Below, one piece after another: positions 1 to 6,417 of a stretch of DNA of 6,455 bases (position 1 is its first letter; the number at the start of each line of letters is the position of its first letter). A program made the translations under genes and the position numbers. Location: contig CABQNF010000060.1 in the NCBI GenBank assembly GCA_902465465.1, positions 1 through 6,455 on the forward strand. Direction: 5' to 3'. The notes under the pieces were generated by a model. That model saw only the letters and a list, made by a program, of their open reading frames with translations. It was not told the origin of the DNA and did not search any database. This DNA is from an uncultured Collinsella sp. GTDB lineage: Bacteria > Actinomycetota > Coriobacteriia > Coriobacteriales > Coriobacteriaceae.

Positions 1-202
1 CGCCCGCGCCGTCTTCGAGGCCGCCAACGGCAACGGCGAGAGGGTCGTGCCGGTTTCGACCGCCGACTACTACGCGAACGCCGCCGGTCCCGTCGCCCCG
101 CGCCCGGTCCACTCGGCGCTCGACCTGTCCAAGCTCGAGGCTGCAGGCTTCCACATGCCCGACTGGGAGGAAGAGCTGGGGGAGTACCTCAAGACGCTCT
201 AG
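1..202 (+). CDS. rmlD: dTDP-4-dehydrorhamnose reductase (RmlD-like), C-terminal fragment
   Basis: Reading from base 2 gives an open frame of 66 codons ending in TAG at 200-202; the start lies outside the window. The visible tail has the pattern of the RmlD C-terminus: a segment with VSTADYYANAAGPVAPRP, then HSALDLSKLEAAGF, then PDWEEELGEYL. In this family the R-P...S-L-D-x-S-K-L...G-F...W...L...L pattern forms the end of the substrate-binding part of an NAD(P)-binding short-chain-dehydrogenase-like fold. RmlD makes the last step of dTDP-L-rhamnose synthesis, reducing dTDP-4-keto-rhamnose in the cytoplasm. The product is a precursor for rhamnose-containing surface polysaccharide, which suits the exporter downstream. 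Only the tail is visible, so I cannot tell a single-domain RmlD from a fusion with RmlC. The fragment is much richer in GC (130 of bases 1-180, 72 percent by hand count) than the genes that follow. Confidence 0.8.
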   Translation, partial: ARAVFEAANGNGERVVPVSTADYYANAAGPVAPRPVHSALDLSKLEAAGFHMPDWEEELGEYLKTL

Positions 203-223
203 CCGTTATTAACTTTTCGAGAG

Positions 224-257
224 AAAAAGCCGCCGCTTGTTAACGGCGGCTTTTCTT
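224..257. terminator. Bidirectional intrinsic terminator between convergent genes
   Basis: A perfect 11 bp stem is formed by AAAAGCCGCCG (225-235) and CGGCGGCTTTT (244-254), with an 8 nt loop (236-243). On the plus strand the hairpin runs into TTTTCTT and can end the rmlD transcript. On the minus strand it runs into TTTTT (228-224) and can end the YfhO operon. The site lies 21 bp after the rmlD stop. The TAA stop of the minus-strand yfhO gene (242-240) falls inside the loop, so its last codons form part of one arm. Confidence 0.9.
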
Positions 258-2651
258 ATGCCTGGCGTATAGACCCGCTGCAACAAGGGCGGCGGCGGTC
301 GCCAGACTCACTGCAAGCCCCGCAAAGGCGCCCGGAGTCTTGTAGGTCATCACGATCTTATTCGCGCCTTTCTGCATGTTCAGGGACGACAAGCCCTTAT
401 CGGCGGCGGGCGTTAGTTCTGCGGCGGTTCCGTTTACCGTTACGTTCCAGCCCTCATCGTACGGAACGCTCAACAGCAGGTTGCCGTCATCCTTGACGGT
501 ATACTCGCCTTCGATCCTTCCGTCTTCAAAAACCGTCGTAATAAACTCGCTCGCCTTAAGCTCGTTAATAATCTGCTCGAAAATATCCAGATTGAGGGCG
601 TAAAAGACCGGCTCATTGTCTTGGGGCATGTCTGTATAGCCCTCTGCGACTCCGATTGACACCGTATGCTGGCTCGGGGTGTCCGATGCATCCGCAATCT
701 GGCGGATATTATTGTCGAATCTCCAGGCCTCGTTTTCGATTGCTCGCTGGTCGATGGTAAGGGCGACGGGCCAATAACTGCCGGCGGTCGCATCTTTGTT
801 GATGTAGAGATACCCGATGGAGCTTGCCGGAAGAGTAACGCTCCATTGCTTTAAGCTATCGCTATTCTCCGTGCTCGCGGCCTCGATCTTGGTATAGAGC
901 TCGACCTTGCGGCCTAGGATTTTGCTGTAGAGGTCGTTCTGCTTTTCGAAGGGGTTCTCGCTCTTCAGCGTGCTGTTTTGGATATCGCTTGAGGCTGCGA
1001 CGCCAATGCTGAGCGCATAGGGGTTCTCGTACACCGAGCTTGTGGAGTCGGCCTGATTCGTCTTGGCCGAAACGTATCCTGCAGGCGCGTTTTCAGGAAT
1101 GGCGTACTTAACTCCCAATAGGGCATCGACGGCGAGAATGGGCTCGGCATAACGGGTCGAGAATTCGCCGACGCTGCTGTATCCAAGGGAGTTGAGCAGT
1201 GCGATGGCCTGCGGGTTGTTGGCAGACGAATACGAAGACAACTGGTTGTACCCAAGCGCTAGGCCTTCGTTGAGGGCGGCGCTATCGGCACGCGTGGTCG
1301 TACGATCGATGCGGTAGAATGACGCAGAATCCTGGTCTTGAATGGCTGTGATCGTGTTGGTTGCGGTGGCGACATAGGTGCTGTTGGCTTCTTCGGAATA
1401 GCCTGCGTACAGTTGGTTCCACATCACATGGGCGTTGATAAACAACTCAATTGCGGTGATTGTCAGGATTGGTAATACGACGGCTGGTCGATAGGCATGA
1501 CGAAATTTGGGCTGGCCCTCGAACACCTGCAACGAATAGCCCGCTGCCCACAGCGCAAAGAAGCTCAGCAAGAAAGTCGTGCGCGAATAGAATCCGTTGG
1601 GCACGCGCATGCCGCACCAGATGTACTCGAGCGGGCTCAAAACGGAGCTGGCGACCAGGATTATCGTGACGACGAGCGTTGCGATGCGTGTCTTGATCGA
1701 AACCGTGCGGTTAAACAGCAGGCTCACCGCGAGCAGCATCATGATGACGCCGCAATAGAACTGCGGTGTACTATCGTTGTTCACCCACATGCCAGGGAGA
1801 AAGCCCCTGATGAGCGATTTGAGGTTGGTTTTAAGCAGCGGCCCGAGGGCTAGGACGGGGCCGCCCTTGGACATGGCAAGGATAGTCGGCAAAAAGGTCC
1901 AAGCGGACAGAAGTAGCCCGAGCACGATGGCGCCTGCGAATCTAAACACTCGATCGAGCATGAGCTTCCAGCTAAAACCCTGCTCGGCAATGTAATCAAC
2001 AAATTCGACCAGCACAAAGATGCAGAGGAACAGAATGCTGATATAGGCCGTGTACCAGCAGAACATGACGTTAAGCGCCGTGGCGATGACAAGGCGCGCC
2101 ATGCGCTGCTTGCGGATGAGCTCGTAACAACCGTAGGCGCAAACGGGAAGCAGAATCAGACAGTCGATCCAGAGCGGGTTGCGCAGGTTGCTGACGGTCC
2201 AGCTGCAAAACGTGAATGACGCGGAAAGCAGGAATGTCGCGGGCTTGGATAAGCCAAAGCGCTTTTGCACATACCAAGCGCTGCTAATGTGGATACAGCC
2301 AAGCTTGAGTGCGCTGATGACGAATACAAAGAGCGTCAGCTTGTCTGCGGGAAACAGCACGCAGAACAGGTTGAAGGGGCTGGCGAGGTAGTAACTATAG
2401 AGCCCCCATGTGTTCATGCCGAGTCCCTGCGAGAAGGAATAGCGAAGGTTTGCCTCGCCTAAAAGGACGCGGCGAAACCACGCGAAGAAGTCGATGTATT
2501 GGTATTTGAGATCGTTGGTGAGAAACGAGTTGTCGCCAAAGGGGTAGACATGCCCCGCTGCTGCAAGTGCGACAAAGAGTGCGACGGAAAACGCGAAGCA
2601 GGCGGCGTAGAACGACACATTCTTGAGCGTGTTGTTATTGGGCCGTGTCAT
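240..2651 (-). CDS. yfhO: YfhO-family membrane protein, probable GT-C-type glycosyltransferase
   Basis: This 803-residue protein has about 13 predicted membrane segments: one near 11-32, a cluster from about 82 to 408, and a last one near 776-797 followed by a basic tail (ARHKKSRR). Between about 410 and 772 lies a large, probably extracytoplasmic domain. Family-like traits are the first loop GDNSFLTNDLKYQY (39-52) with acidic residues where GT-C enzymes keep their catalytic Asp, FYRIDR (445-450), LLGVKY (511-516), and a closing YDEGWNVTVNG (731-741). YfhO proteins take a sugar from undecaprenyl phosphate and add it to a surface polymer outside the membrane; in Bacillus and Listeria this is lipoteichoic acid, with CsbB-like enzymes as partners. 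The gene just upstream is CsbB-like, which supports the role. The frame stays open to 2786, but the ATG at 2651 has GAGGA five bases upstream and precedes the first membrane helix, so I prefer it. The substrate is unknown. Confidence 0.85.
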   Translation of the reverse strand: MTRPNNNTLKNVSFYAACFAFSVALFVALAAAGHVYPFGDNSFLTNDLKYQYIDFFAWFRRVLLGEANLRYSFSQGLGMNTWGLYSYYLASPFNLFCVLFPADKLTLFVFVISALKLGCIHISSAWYVQKRFGLSKPATFLLSASFTFCSWTVSNLRNPLWIDCLILLPVCAYGCYELIRKQRMARLVIATALNVMFCWYTAYISILFLCIFVLVEFVDYIAEQGFSWKLMLDRVFRFAGAIVLGLLLSAWTFLPTILAMSKGGPVLALGPLLKTNLKSLIRGFLPGMWVNNDSTPQFYCGVIMMLLAVSLLFNRTVSIKTRIATLVVTIILVASSVLSPLEYIWCGMRVPNGFYSRTTFLLSFFALWAAGYSLQVFEGQPKFRHAYRPAVVLPILTITAIELFINAHVMWNQLYAGYSEEANSTYVATATNTITAIQDQDSASFYRIDRTTTRADSAALNEGLALGYNQLSSYSSANNPQAIALLNSLGYSSVGEFSTRYAEPILAVDALLGVKYAIPENAPAGYVSAKTNQADSTSSVYENPYALSIGVAASSDIQNSTLKSENPFEKQNDLYSKILGRKVELYTKIEAASTENSDSLKQWSVTLPASSIGYLYINKDATAGSYWPVALTIDQRAIENEAWRFDNNIRQIADASDTPSQHTVSIGVAEGYTDMPQDNEPVFYALNLDIFEQIINELKASEFITTVFEDGRIEGEYTVKDDGNLLLSVPYDEGWNVTVNGTAAELTPAADKGLSSLNMQKGANKIVMTYKTPGAFAGLAVSLATAAALVAAGLYARHKKSRR

Positions 2652-3603
2652 CAGATTCCTCGTTGGATTCTCGAATGATATAGATGGGACGTTGCTTGGT
2701 TTCCAAGTAGGCTTTTGCCAGGTATTCGCCAATGATTCCCAGACACAGGAGCTGCATGCCGCCAAACAGCGTAATGAGGCAGGCAAGGGAGGGCCATCCG
2801 CCTACGGGGTCGCCCCAAACAAGCGTTTTGACCAGGATGACGATAAATCCCAGGATGGCGATGAGACAGAAGACGATACCCGTGAGGGCGGCGAGGGAGA
2901 GCGGTGCCGTGGAAAACGCGACGATGCCGTCGATGGAATAGAGGAGCAGCGACCAAAAGCTCCATTTGGTCTCGCCGGCCACGCGGTTGACGTTTACGTA
3001 GGGGAGCCATTTGGTCTTGAAGCCGACCCAGCCGTAAATGCCCTTGGAGAATCGGTTGTATTCGCCCATGGAGATGATGGCGTTGACCATAGGTCGCTTC
3101 ATGAGCCTAAAATCGCGTGCTCCATCGACGATGTCGGCCTTGGAAATGCGGTTGATGATCTTGTAGAACATATGGGCACAGAACGACCTGATGGGAGGTT
3201 CGCCTTCGCGGGTGGTCCTGCGTGTGGCGACGTTATCGTAGTTTTCGGTCTGCAAGATCTCGTACATCTGCGGCAAGAGCGAGGGCGGGTCCTGCATGTC
3301 GGCATCCATGGTGGCGACATAGTCGCCCTTTGCGTGCTGGAGTCCGGCGAGCAGTGCTGCCTCCTTGCCAAAGTTGCGCGAGAAAGAGTGCCAGTGGATG
3401 GCGTATGGATGCGCCGCCGCGGCCTCGGCTTTCATGACGGTGAGCGTTGCGTCTGCCGAGCCATCGTCGATGAGGACGGCCTCAAAGGAGATGCCGGGGT
3501 CTTGCTGGGTCATGATGCGAACGACGCCATCGAGCTCTTTGAGAAAGATCGGAAGTGATTCTTGCTCGTTGTAGCACGGCACGACGATGGAGATGAGCGG
3601 CAT
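2635..3603 (-). CDS. CsbB/GtrB-like family 2 glycosyltransferase (polyprenyl-phosphate sugar synthase)
   Basis: This 322-residue protein starts with a GT-A domain: VVPCYNEQESLP (7-18), IDDGS (45-49), SRNFGKEAALLAG (75-87), the metal-binding D-x-D in MDADMQDPP (99-107), and the acceptor-side stretch EYNRFSKGIYGWVGF (181-195). The pattern DGARDFRLM (160-168) also fits the CsbB/GtrB group. Two membrane helices follow at about 231-257 and 272-295, then a short cytoplasmic tail. Enzymes of this type move a sugar from a nucleotide donor (UDP-Glc or UDP-GlcNAc in studied members) to undecaprenyl phosphate on the inner face of the membrane. The gene overlaps yfhO by 17 bp, and CsbB-YfhO pairs are known to work together on lipoteichoic acid. 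It sits 6 bp after the other family 2 gene. Start ATG at 3603 has GAGAGG upstream. Donor sugar cannot be told from the sequence. Confidence 0.88.
   Translation of the reverse strand: MPLISIVVPCYNEQESLPIFLKELDGVVRIMTQQDPGISFEAVLIDDGSADATLTVMKAEAAAAHPYAIHWHSFSRNFGKEAALLAGLQHAKGDYVATMDADMQDPPSLLPQMYEILQTENYDNVATRRTTREGEPPIRSFCAHMFYKIINRISKADIVDGARDFRLMKRPMVNAIISMGEYNRFSKGIYGWVGFKTKWLPYVNVNRVAGETKWSFWSLLLYSIDGIVAFSTAPLSLAALTGIVFCLIAILGFIVILVKTLVWGDPVGGWPSLACLITLFGGMQLLCLGIIGEYLAKAYLETKQRPIYIIRESNEESDDTAQ
2657..2661 (-). promoter_or_regulatory. Ribosome binding site that sets the yfhO start
   Basis: GAGGA on the minus strand, 5 nt before the ATG at 2651-2649. It lies inside the end of the upstream glycosyltransferase gene. 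It supports the shorter yfhO start over the 45-codon longer frame beginning at 2786, which has no case for it because it would overlap the upstream gene by 152 bp. Confidence 0.7.
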
Positions 3604-3609
3604 GGTGGT

Positions 3610-4581
3610 TTACCTCTCGCTTGGCTTGGAAGTAGGGTGGCCGGGCTGGTCGTCGTAGGCGTATTTGCTGTACACGTTGACCTCCCACTGCTTTTTTTCG
3701 ACCTTTGCTACAGAATCTAGGATGAAGCCGGTCGCAAGGCTCAGGCCGCACAGGAACATAAACGAGGCGGCGAGCATAGCGGTGGGGAAGCGCGGGACGA
3801 GGCCGGTCTGGAAATATTCGACAACGATGGGCATGCCCAGGGCGAGGCCGAATACCGCGAACAGAAGCGCAACGAGGCTGAAGAACTTCAGCGGGCGGTA
3901 GTCCTTGAACAGCGTGCCGATCATCGCAACGACTTTAATGCCGTCGCTCACGGTGTTGAGTTTGGACTCGGAACCCTCGGGACGGTCGCGGTACTCGATG
4001 GGCACATCTTTGATGCGCCAGCGGTGGTCGACGGCGTGGATCGAGAGCTCGGTTTCGATCTGAAAGCCCTCGGAAAGCACTGGGAAGGTTTTAACGAACG
4101 GGCGGCTCATGGCGCGGTAGCCTGTCATGACGTCATCGAAGCTGTAGCCATAGATCCACTTGATCATGGTGCGGACCAGATTATTGCCAAAGCCGTGGAA
4201 GGCACGCTTGTTCTCCTCGGCGTAGGTGCCGTTGGAAAGGCGATCGCCTACGGTCATGTCGGCCGTGCCGTTAAGGATGGGCTCGCAGAGGGCCTTGGCC
4301 GCCTCGGCGGGGTAGGTGTCGTCTCCGTCGACCATCAGGTAGCAATCGGCGTCGATATCGCGAAACATCTGGCGGCACACGTTGCCCTTTCCCTGACGGG
4401 GCTCAAAGCGGACTGTGGCGCCGTGCTCGGTGGCAATGCGTGAGGTATCGTCCGACGAGTTGTTGTCATAGACATAGACCGTCGCCTGCGGAAGCTCGCG
4501 GTGAAAGTCGTCGATGACTTTGCCGATCGTGAGCGCTTCGTTGTAGCAAGGGATGATGACGGCGATGGATTCAGAATTCAC
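3610..4581 (-). CDS. DPM1-like family 2 glycosyltransferase with two membrane helices
   Basis: This 323-residue protein has a GT-A domain with VIIPCYNEALTIGKV (8-22), YDNNSSDDT (38-46), QGKGNVCRQMF (63-73), and the metal-binding acidic stretch VDGDDTYP (84-91). Later motifs are MTGYRAMSRPFVK (152-164), GFQIETELSIHA (172-183) and RPEGSESKL (200-208), which mark a dolichol/polyprenyl-phosphate sugar synthase-like group. Two membrane helices lie at about 233-255 and 265-288. It probably loads a sugar on undecaprenyl phosphate at the cytoplasmic face, but transfer to another acceptor cannot be ruled out. It belongs to a different subgroup from the next gene: that one has the EYNRFSKG type motif, this one the GFQIETE and SESKL motifs. 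It is the first gene of the minus-strand cassette. The GTG start at 4581 is chosen because AAGGAG lies 6 nt upstream. The sugar is unknown. Confidence 0.85.
   Translation of the reverse strand: MNSESIAVIIPCYNEALTIGKVIDDFHRELPQATVYVYDNNSSDDTSRIATEHGATVRFEPRQGKGNVCRQMFRDIDADCYLMVDGDDTYPAEAAKALCEPILNGTADMTVGDRLSNGTYAEENKRAFHGFGNNLVRTMIKWIYGYSFDDVMTGYRAMSRPFVKTFPVLSEGFQIETELSIHAVDHRWRIKDVPIEYRDRPEGSESKLNTVSDGIKVVAMIGTLFKDYRPLKFFSLVALLFAVFGLALGMPIVVEYFQTGLVPRFPTAMLAASFMFLCGLSLATGFILDSVAKVEKKQWEVNVYSKYAYDDQPGHPTSKPSER
3613..3618 (-). promoter_or_regulatory. Ribosome binding site of the CsbB-like gene
   Basis: GAGAGG on the minus strand, 9 nt before the ATG at 3603-3601. These bases are also the last two codons (Glu-Arg) of the upstream glycosyltransferase, directly before its TAA stop at 3612-3610, so translation of the two genes is likely coupled. 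Confidence 0.6.
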
Positions 4582-4587
4582 TTAATG

Positions 4588-4593
4588 CTCCTT
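4588..4593 (-). promoter_or_regulatory. Ribosome binding site deciding a GTG start
   Basis: AAGGAG on the minus strand, 6 nt before the GTG at 4581-4579. The match and spacing are near ideal and justify the GTG codon as start of the first cassette gene. Confidence 0.75.
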
Positions 4594-4611
4594 ATACATT
4601 CAATCCTAGAA

Positions 4612-4640
4612 AGTATAGCCGTTTGGGCCTGGCATCCTAA
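4612..4640 (-). promoter_or_regulatory. Candidate promoter of the minus-strand glycosyltransferase operon
   Basis: On the minus strand TATACT (4617-4612) matches the -10 consensus at five of six bases. TTAGGA (4640-4635) stands 17 bp upstream but matches the -35 consensus at only three bases. Transcription would begin near 4605, giving a leader of about 25 nt that contains the AAGGAG site. A short inverted repeat, CATC-N4-GATG (4633-4644), overlaps the -35 region and could be an operator, though arms this short often occur by chance. Confidence 0.5.
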
Positions 4641-4696
4641 GATGTGGGTTAGTTCTCCAGTTTTGTTGCGCGAATCGTTTGCATGGCCGTCGGGTC

Positions 4697-4702
4697 TATA
4701 CT
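4697..4702 (+). promoter_or_regulatory. Candidate -10 element of the ABC exporter operon
   Basis: TATACT, five of six bases of the -10 consensus, about 40 bp before the GTG start at 4742. No convincing -35 hexamer is found at 16-19 bp spacing, so the promoter would be weak or need an activator. The flanking bases CTATACT repeat those of the opposing promoter. A start near 4709 would exclude the longer TTG-initiated frame from 4679. Confidence 0.4.
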
Positions 4703-4726
4703 GTTCGTTTGTCAACGATTACGAGT

Positions 4727-4733
4727 AAAGGAG
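4727..4733 (+). promoter_or_regulatory. Ribosome binding site that sets the permease start
   Basis: AAAGGAG, 8 nt before the GTG at 4742-4744. It supports this GTG over an in-frame TTG at 4679, which has no such site and would add a 21-residue extension unlike the start of the family. Confidence 0.75.
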
Positions 4734-4741
4734 TTGCATCC

Positions 4742-5584
4742 GTGTCGGATCAGACAAAGCAACAAGAAACTCGCAGTCTGCCTGCGACGTTTGCTAAGAA
4801 CGAATTTGAGAAGGACGCGTTTATCCTTCGTCAGCTGGTTACCAAGGATTTTAAGATCAAGTATCGCCGTAGCGTTCTGGGCGTCGCATGGTCGGTGCTC
4901 AACCCGCTGCTGATGATGATCGTCATGGCCATCGTGTTCTCGACGATTTTTGGCCAGGGCCGCAATGGCTCAATGACGCCCGAGATGTACCCGCTGTACT
5001 TGATCGTGGGTAACATCACCTTTGCCGTCATGTCTGAGTCTACTAACCAGGCCCTGACGTCGATCGTGGGCGCTGCCCCTCTGCTCAAGAAGGTTAAGGT
5101 GCACCGCTGGGTTTTCCCGGTGCAGAAGGTGCTCTTCTCGCTGGTCAACTTTGCCTTCTCGCTGGTCGCCGTCGCCATCGTCATGCTGTGGTTCCGCGTT
5201 ATGCCTTCTTGGCACCTTATTCTGCCGGTTTGCCTGCTGCTGCTTATGTGCTTCTGCATGGGCCTGGGCATGATGCTCTCTGCCCTTACGGTCTTCTTCC
5301 GCGACGTTATGCATCTGTGGAGCGTCGTCATTACGGCGTGGACTTACATTACGCCCATCTTCTGGACGACTGACTATATTGCGCAAATGCCGCATCTCGT
5401 GCGTATCTTGATGTATGCGAACCCCATGTTCAACTACCTGCAGTTTATGCGCGATATCTTCCTGTTCCAGACTACGCCCTCGCTTATGACGTTTGGTATG
5501 TGCGTTGCCTGGGCGGTTCTTGCGCTTATTATTGGCTATACCGTGTTCCATAAGTCCGAGCGCAAGTTCATCCTCTACATCTAA
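4742..5584 (+). CDS. wzm: Polysaccharide ABC exporter permease (Wzm/TagG type)
   Basis: This 280-residue protein has six predicted membrane helices, at about 46-70, 83-103, 128-151, 158-183, 191-209 and 250-270. The stretch before the first helix, KIKYRRSVLGVAWSVLNPL (38-56), is the signature of ABC-2-type polysaccharide and teichoic acid exporters; VFFRDVMHLW (184-193) is a second conserved site. The length is usual for the family. Two copies would form the membrane channel that carries an undecaprenyl-diphosphate-linked polymer from the cytoplasm to the outer face. The ATPase gene follows 11 bp after the stop, and the TAA stop is part of that gene's ribosome binding site, so the two are one operon. 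It could equally be named tagG or rfbA-like; the sequence does not tell which polymer is moved. No glycosyltransferase gene lies on the same strand in this window. Confidence 0.9.
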   Translation: MSDQTKQQETRSLPATFAKNEFEKDAFILRQLVTKDFKIKYRRSVLGVAWSVLNPLLMMIVMAIVFSTIFGQGRNGSMTPEMYPLYLIVGNITFAVMSESTNQALTSIVGAAPLLKKVKVHRWVFPVQKVLFSLVNFAFSLVAVAIVMLWFRVMPSWHLILPVCLLLLMCFCMGLGMMLSALTVFFRDVMHLWSVVITAWTYITPIFWTTDYIAQMPHLVRILMYANPMFNYLQFMRDIFLFQTTPSLMTFGMCVAWAVLALIIGYTVFHKSERKFILYI

Positions 5585-5588
5585 GGAG
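5583..5588 (+). promoter_or_regulatory. Ribosome binding site of the ATPase gene
   Basis: AAGGAG overlaps the TAA stop of the permease. Two adjacent in-frame starts follow: GTG at 5593 (4 nt spacing) and ATG at 5596 (7 nt spacing). The better spacing favours the ATG. The overlap points to coupled translation of permease and ATPase. Confidence 0.7.
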
Positions 5589-5595
5589 TGCTGTG

Positions 5596-6363
5596 ATGAC
5601 TGAATCTGTTGTTGATTACAGCGAGCAGCCTCTGGCTGTCGAGGTCGACGACGTCACCATGATCTTTAACATGGCGTCCGAGTCGCTGACCAACCTCAAG
5701 GAGTACTTCATTAAGCTTGCCAAGCACGAGCTGTTCTTTGAGGAGTTTAGGGCGCTTAAGCACATCTCGTTTGATATTCATCGCGGCGAGGTTGTGGGTC
5801 TGGTCGGCACCAATGGCTCCGGCAAGTCTACGATGCTCAAGATTATCGCTGGCGTTCTTGAGCCTAGCGAGGGCAGCGTTAAGGTGCACGGTAACATCGC
5901 GCCGCTGATTGAGCTTGGCGCCGGCTTTGACCCCGAGCTGACCGCCCGCGAGAACATCTATCTGAACGGCGCCCTGCTCGGCTACACCAAGGAGTTCATC
6001 GATGCCAACTTTGACGGCATTATTGAGTTCGCTGAGCTTCAGAACTTTGTCGATATGCCGCTCAAGAACTTCTCCTCGGGCATGGTGGCGCGTATCGCCT
6101 TTGCAATCGCGACGATTACCGAGCCCGATATTCTGATCGTTGACGAGACGTTATCCGTCGGTGATGTGTTCTTCCAGCAGAAGTGCGAGGCCCGCATCCA
6201 GCACTTTATCCAGAGCGGCGACGCGACGGTTCTGTTCGTTTCGCACTCCATGGAGCAGGTTGAGCGCATCTGCCAGCGTGCCGTTTGGATTGAGAAGGGT
6301 GACCTTCGCATGGACGGCCCGGTTGATGAGGTCTGCAAGGCGTATCGCGAGCAGTTCAACTAG
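5596..6363 (+). CDS. wzt: Polysaccharide ABC exporter ATPase (Wzt/TagH type, no carbohydrate-binding domain)
   Basis: This 255-residue nucleotide-binding subunit has Walker A GTNGSGKST (71-79), the Q-loop region LIELGAGFDPELTARENI (104-121), the signature FSSGM (159-163), Walker B ILIVDE (179-184) and the H-loop VSHSM (215-219). The long insert after the first strand (about 27-51, ASESLTNLKEYF...) and the ELGAGF and SSGM forms separate polysaccharide exporters of the Wzt/TagH/RfbE group from ordinary importers. It powers export by the permease encoded just upstream. The protein ends about 35 residues after the H-loop, so it lacks the C-terminal carbohydrate-binding domain of long Wzt proteins that read a capped polymer end. 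That suggests export tied to synthesis rather than to a terminal cap (inference). The ATG at 5596 was chosen over the GTG three bases earlier for ribosome-site spacing. No clear terminator follows before the tRNA gene. Confidence 0.9.
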   Translation: MTESVVDYSEQPLAVEVDDVTMIFNMASESLTNLKEYFIKLAKHELFFEEFRALKHISFDIHRGEVVGLVGTNGSGKSTMLKIIAGVLEPSEGSVKVHGNIAPLIELGAGFDPELTARENIYLNGALLGYTKEFIDANFDGIIEFAELQNFVDMPLKNFSSGMVARIAFAIATITEPDILIVDETLSVGDVFFQQKCEARIQHFIQSGDATVLFVSHSMEQVERICQRAVWIEKGDLRMDGPVDEVCKAYREQFN

Positions 6364-6365
6364 GT

Positions 6366-6371
6366 TATAAT
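6366..6371 (+). promoter_or_regulatory. Candidate -10 element for the tRNA-Arg gene
   Basis: TATAAT, a perfect -10 consensus, begins two bases after the TAG stop of the ATPase gene. The matching -35 region would lie inside the end of that gene near 6343-6348 (TATCGC), a poor match. Transcription would start near 6378, about 40 nt before the mature tRNA end. The stretch 6372-6417 holds only a weak GCCT-TAC-AGGC hairpin and a direct repeat of CTTGTGC (6374-6380, 6389-6395). Confidence 0.45.
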
Positions 6372-6417
6372 TACTTGTGCCTTACAGGCTTGTGCTTGCT
6401 TGGGCGTGCGGTTATTT

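Noticed and set aside
2652..2786. A 45-residue N-terminal extension of yfhO.
   Set aside because: It would overlap most of the upstream gene's membrane-helix coding end, is not hydrophobic in the way expected, and lacks support; the ATG at 2651 has a good ribosome site.
2623..3558. A 311-codon open frame on the plus strand, fully opposite the CsbB-like glycosyltransferase.
   Set aside because: Its product is rich in D, E, G and R with no recognisable domain, and it lies antisense to a gene with clear motifs. Such frames are expected opposite GC-rich coding DNA.
4024..4443. A 139-codon plus-strand open frame opposite the DPM1-like gene.
   Set aside because: It is antisense to a gene with complete glycosyltransferase motifs, has no family traits, and no convincing ribosome site was seen.
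4679..4741. A 21-residue extension of the permease from a TTG codon.
   Set aside because: It spans the candidate -10 element and has no ribosome site, while the GTG at 4742 follows AAAGGAG at 8 nt.
4970..5551. A 193-codon minus-strand open frame opposite the permease.
   Set aside because: The product is rich in H, R, Q and E with no membrane or enzyme motif; it is a complement of hydrophobic permease codons.
6379..6389. Small hairpin GCCT-TAC-AGGC after the ATPase gene as a terminator.
   Set aside because: The stem is only 4 bp and no T-run follows, so it is too weak for an intrinsic terminator.
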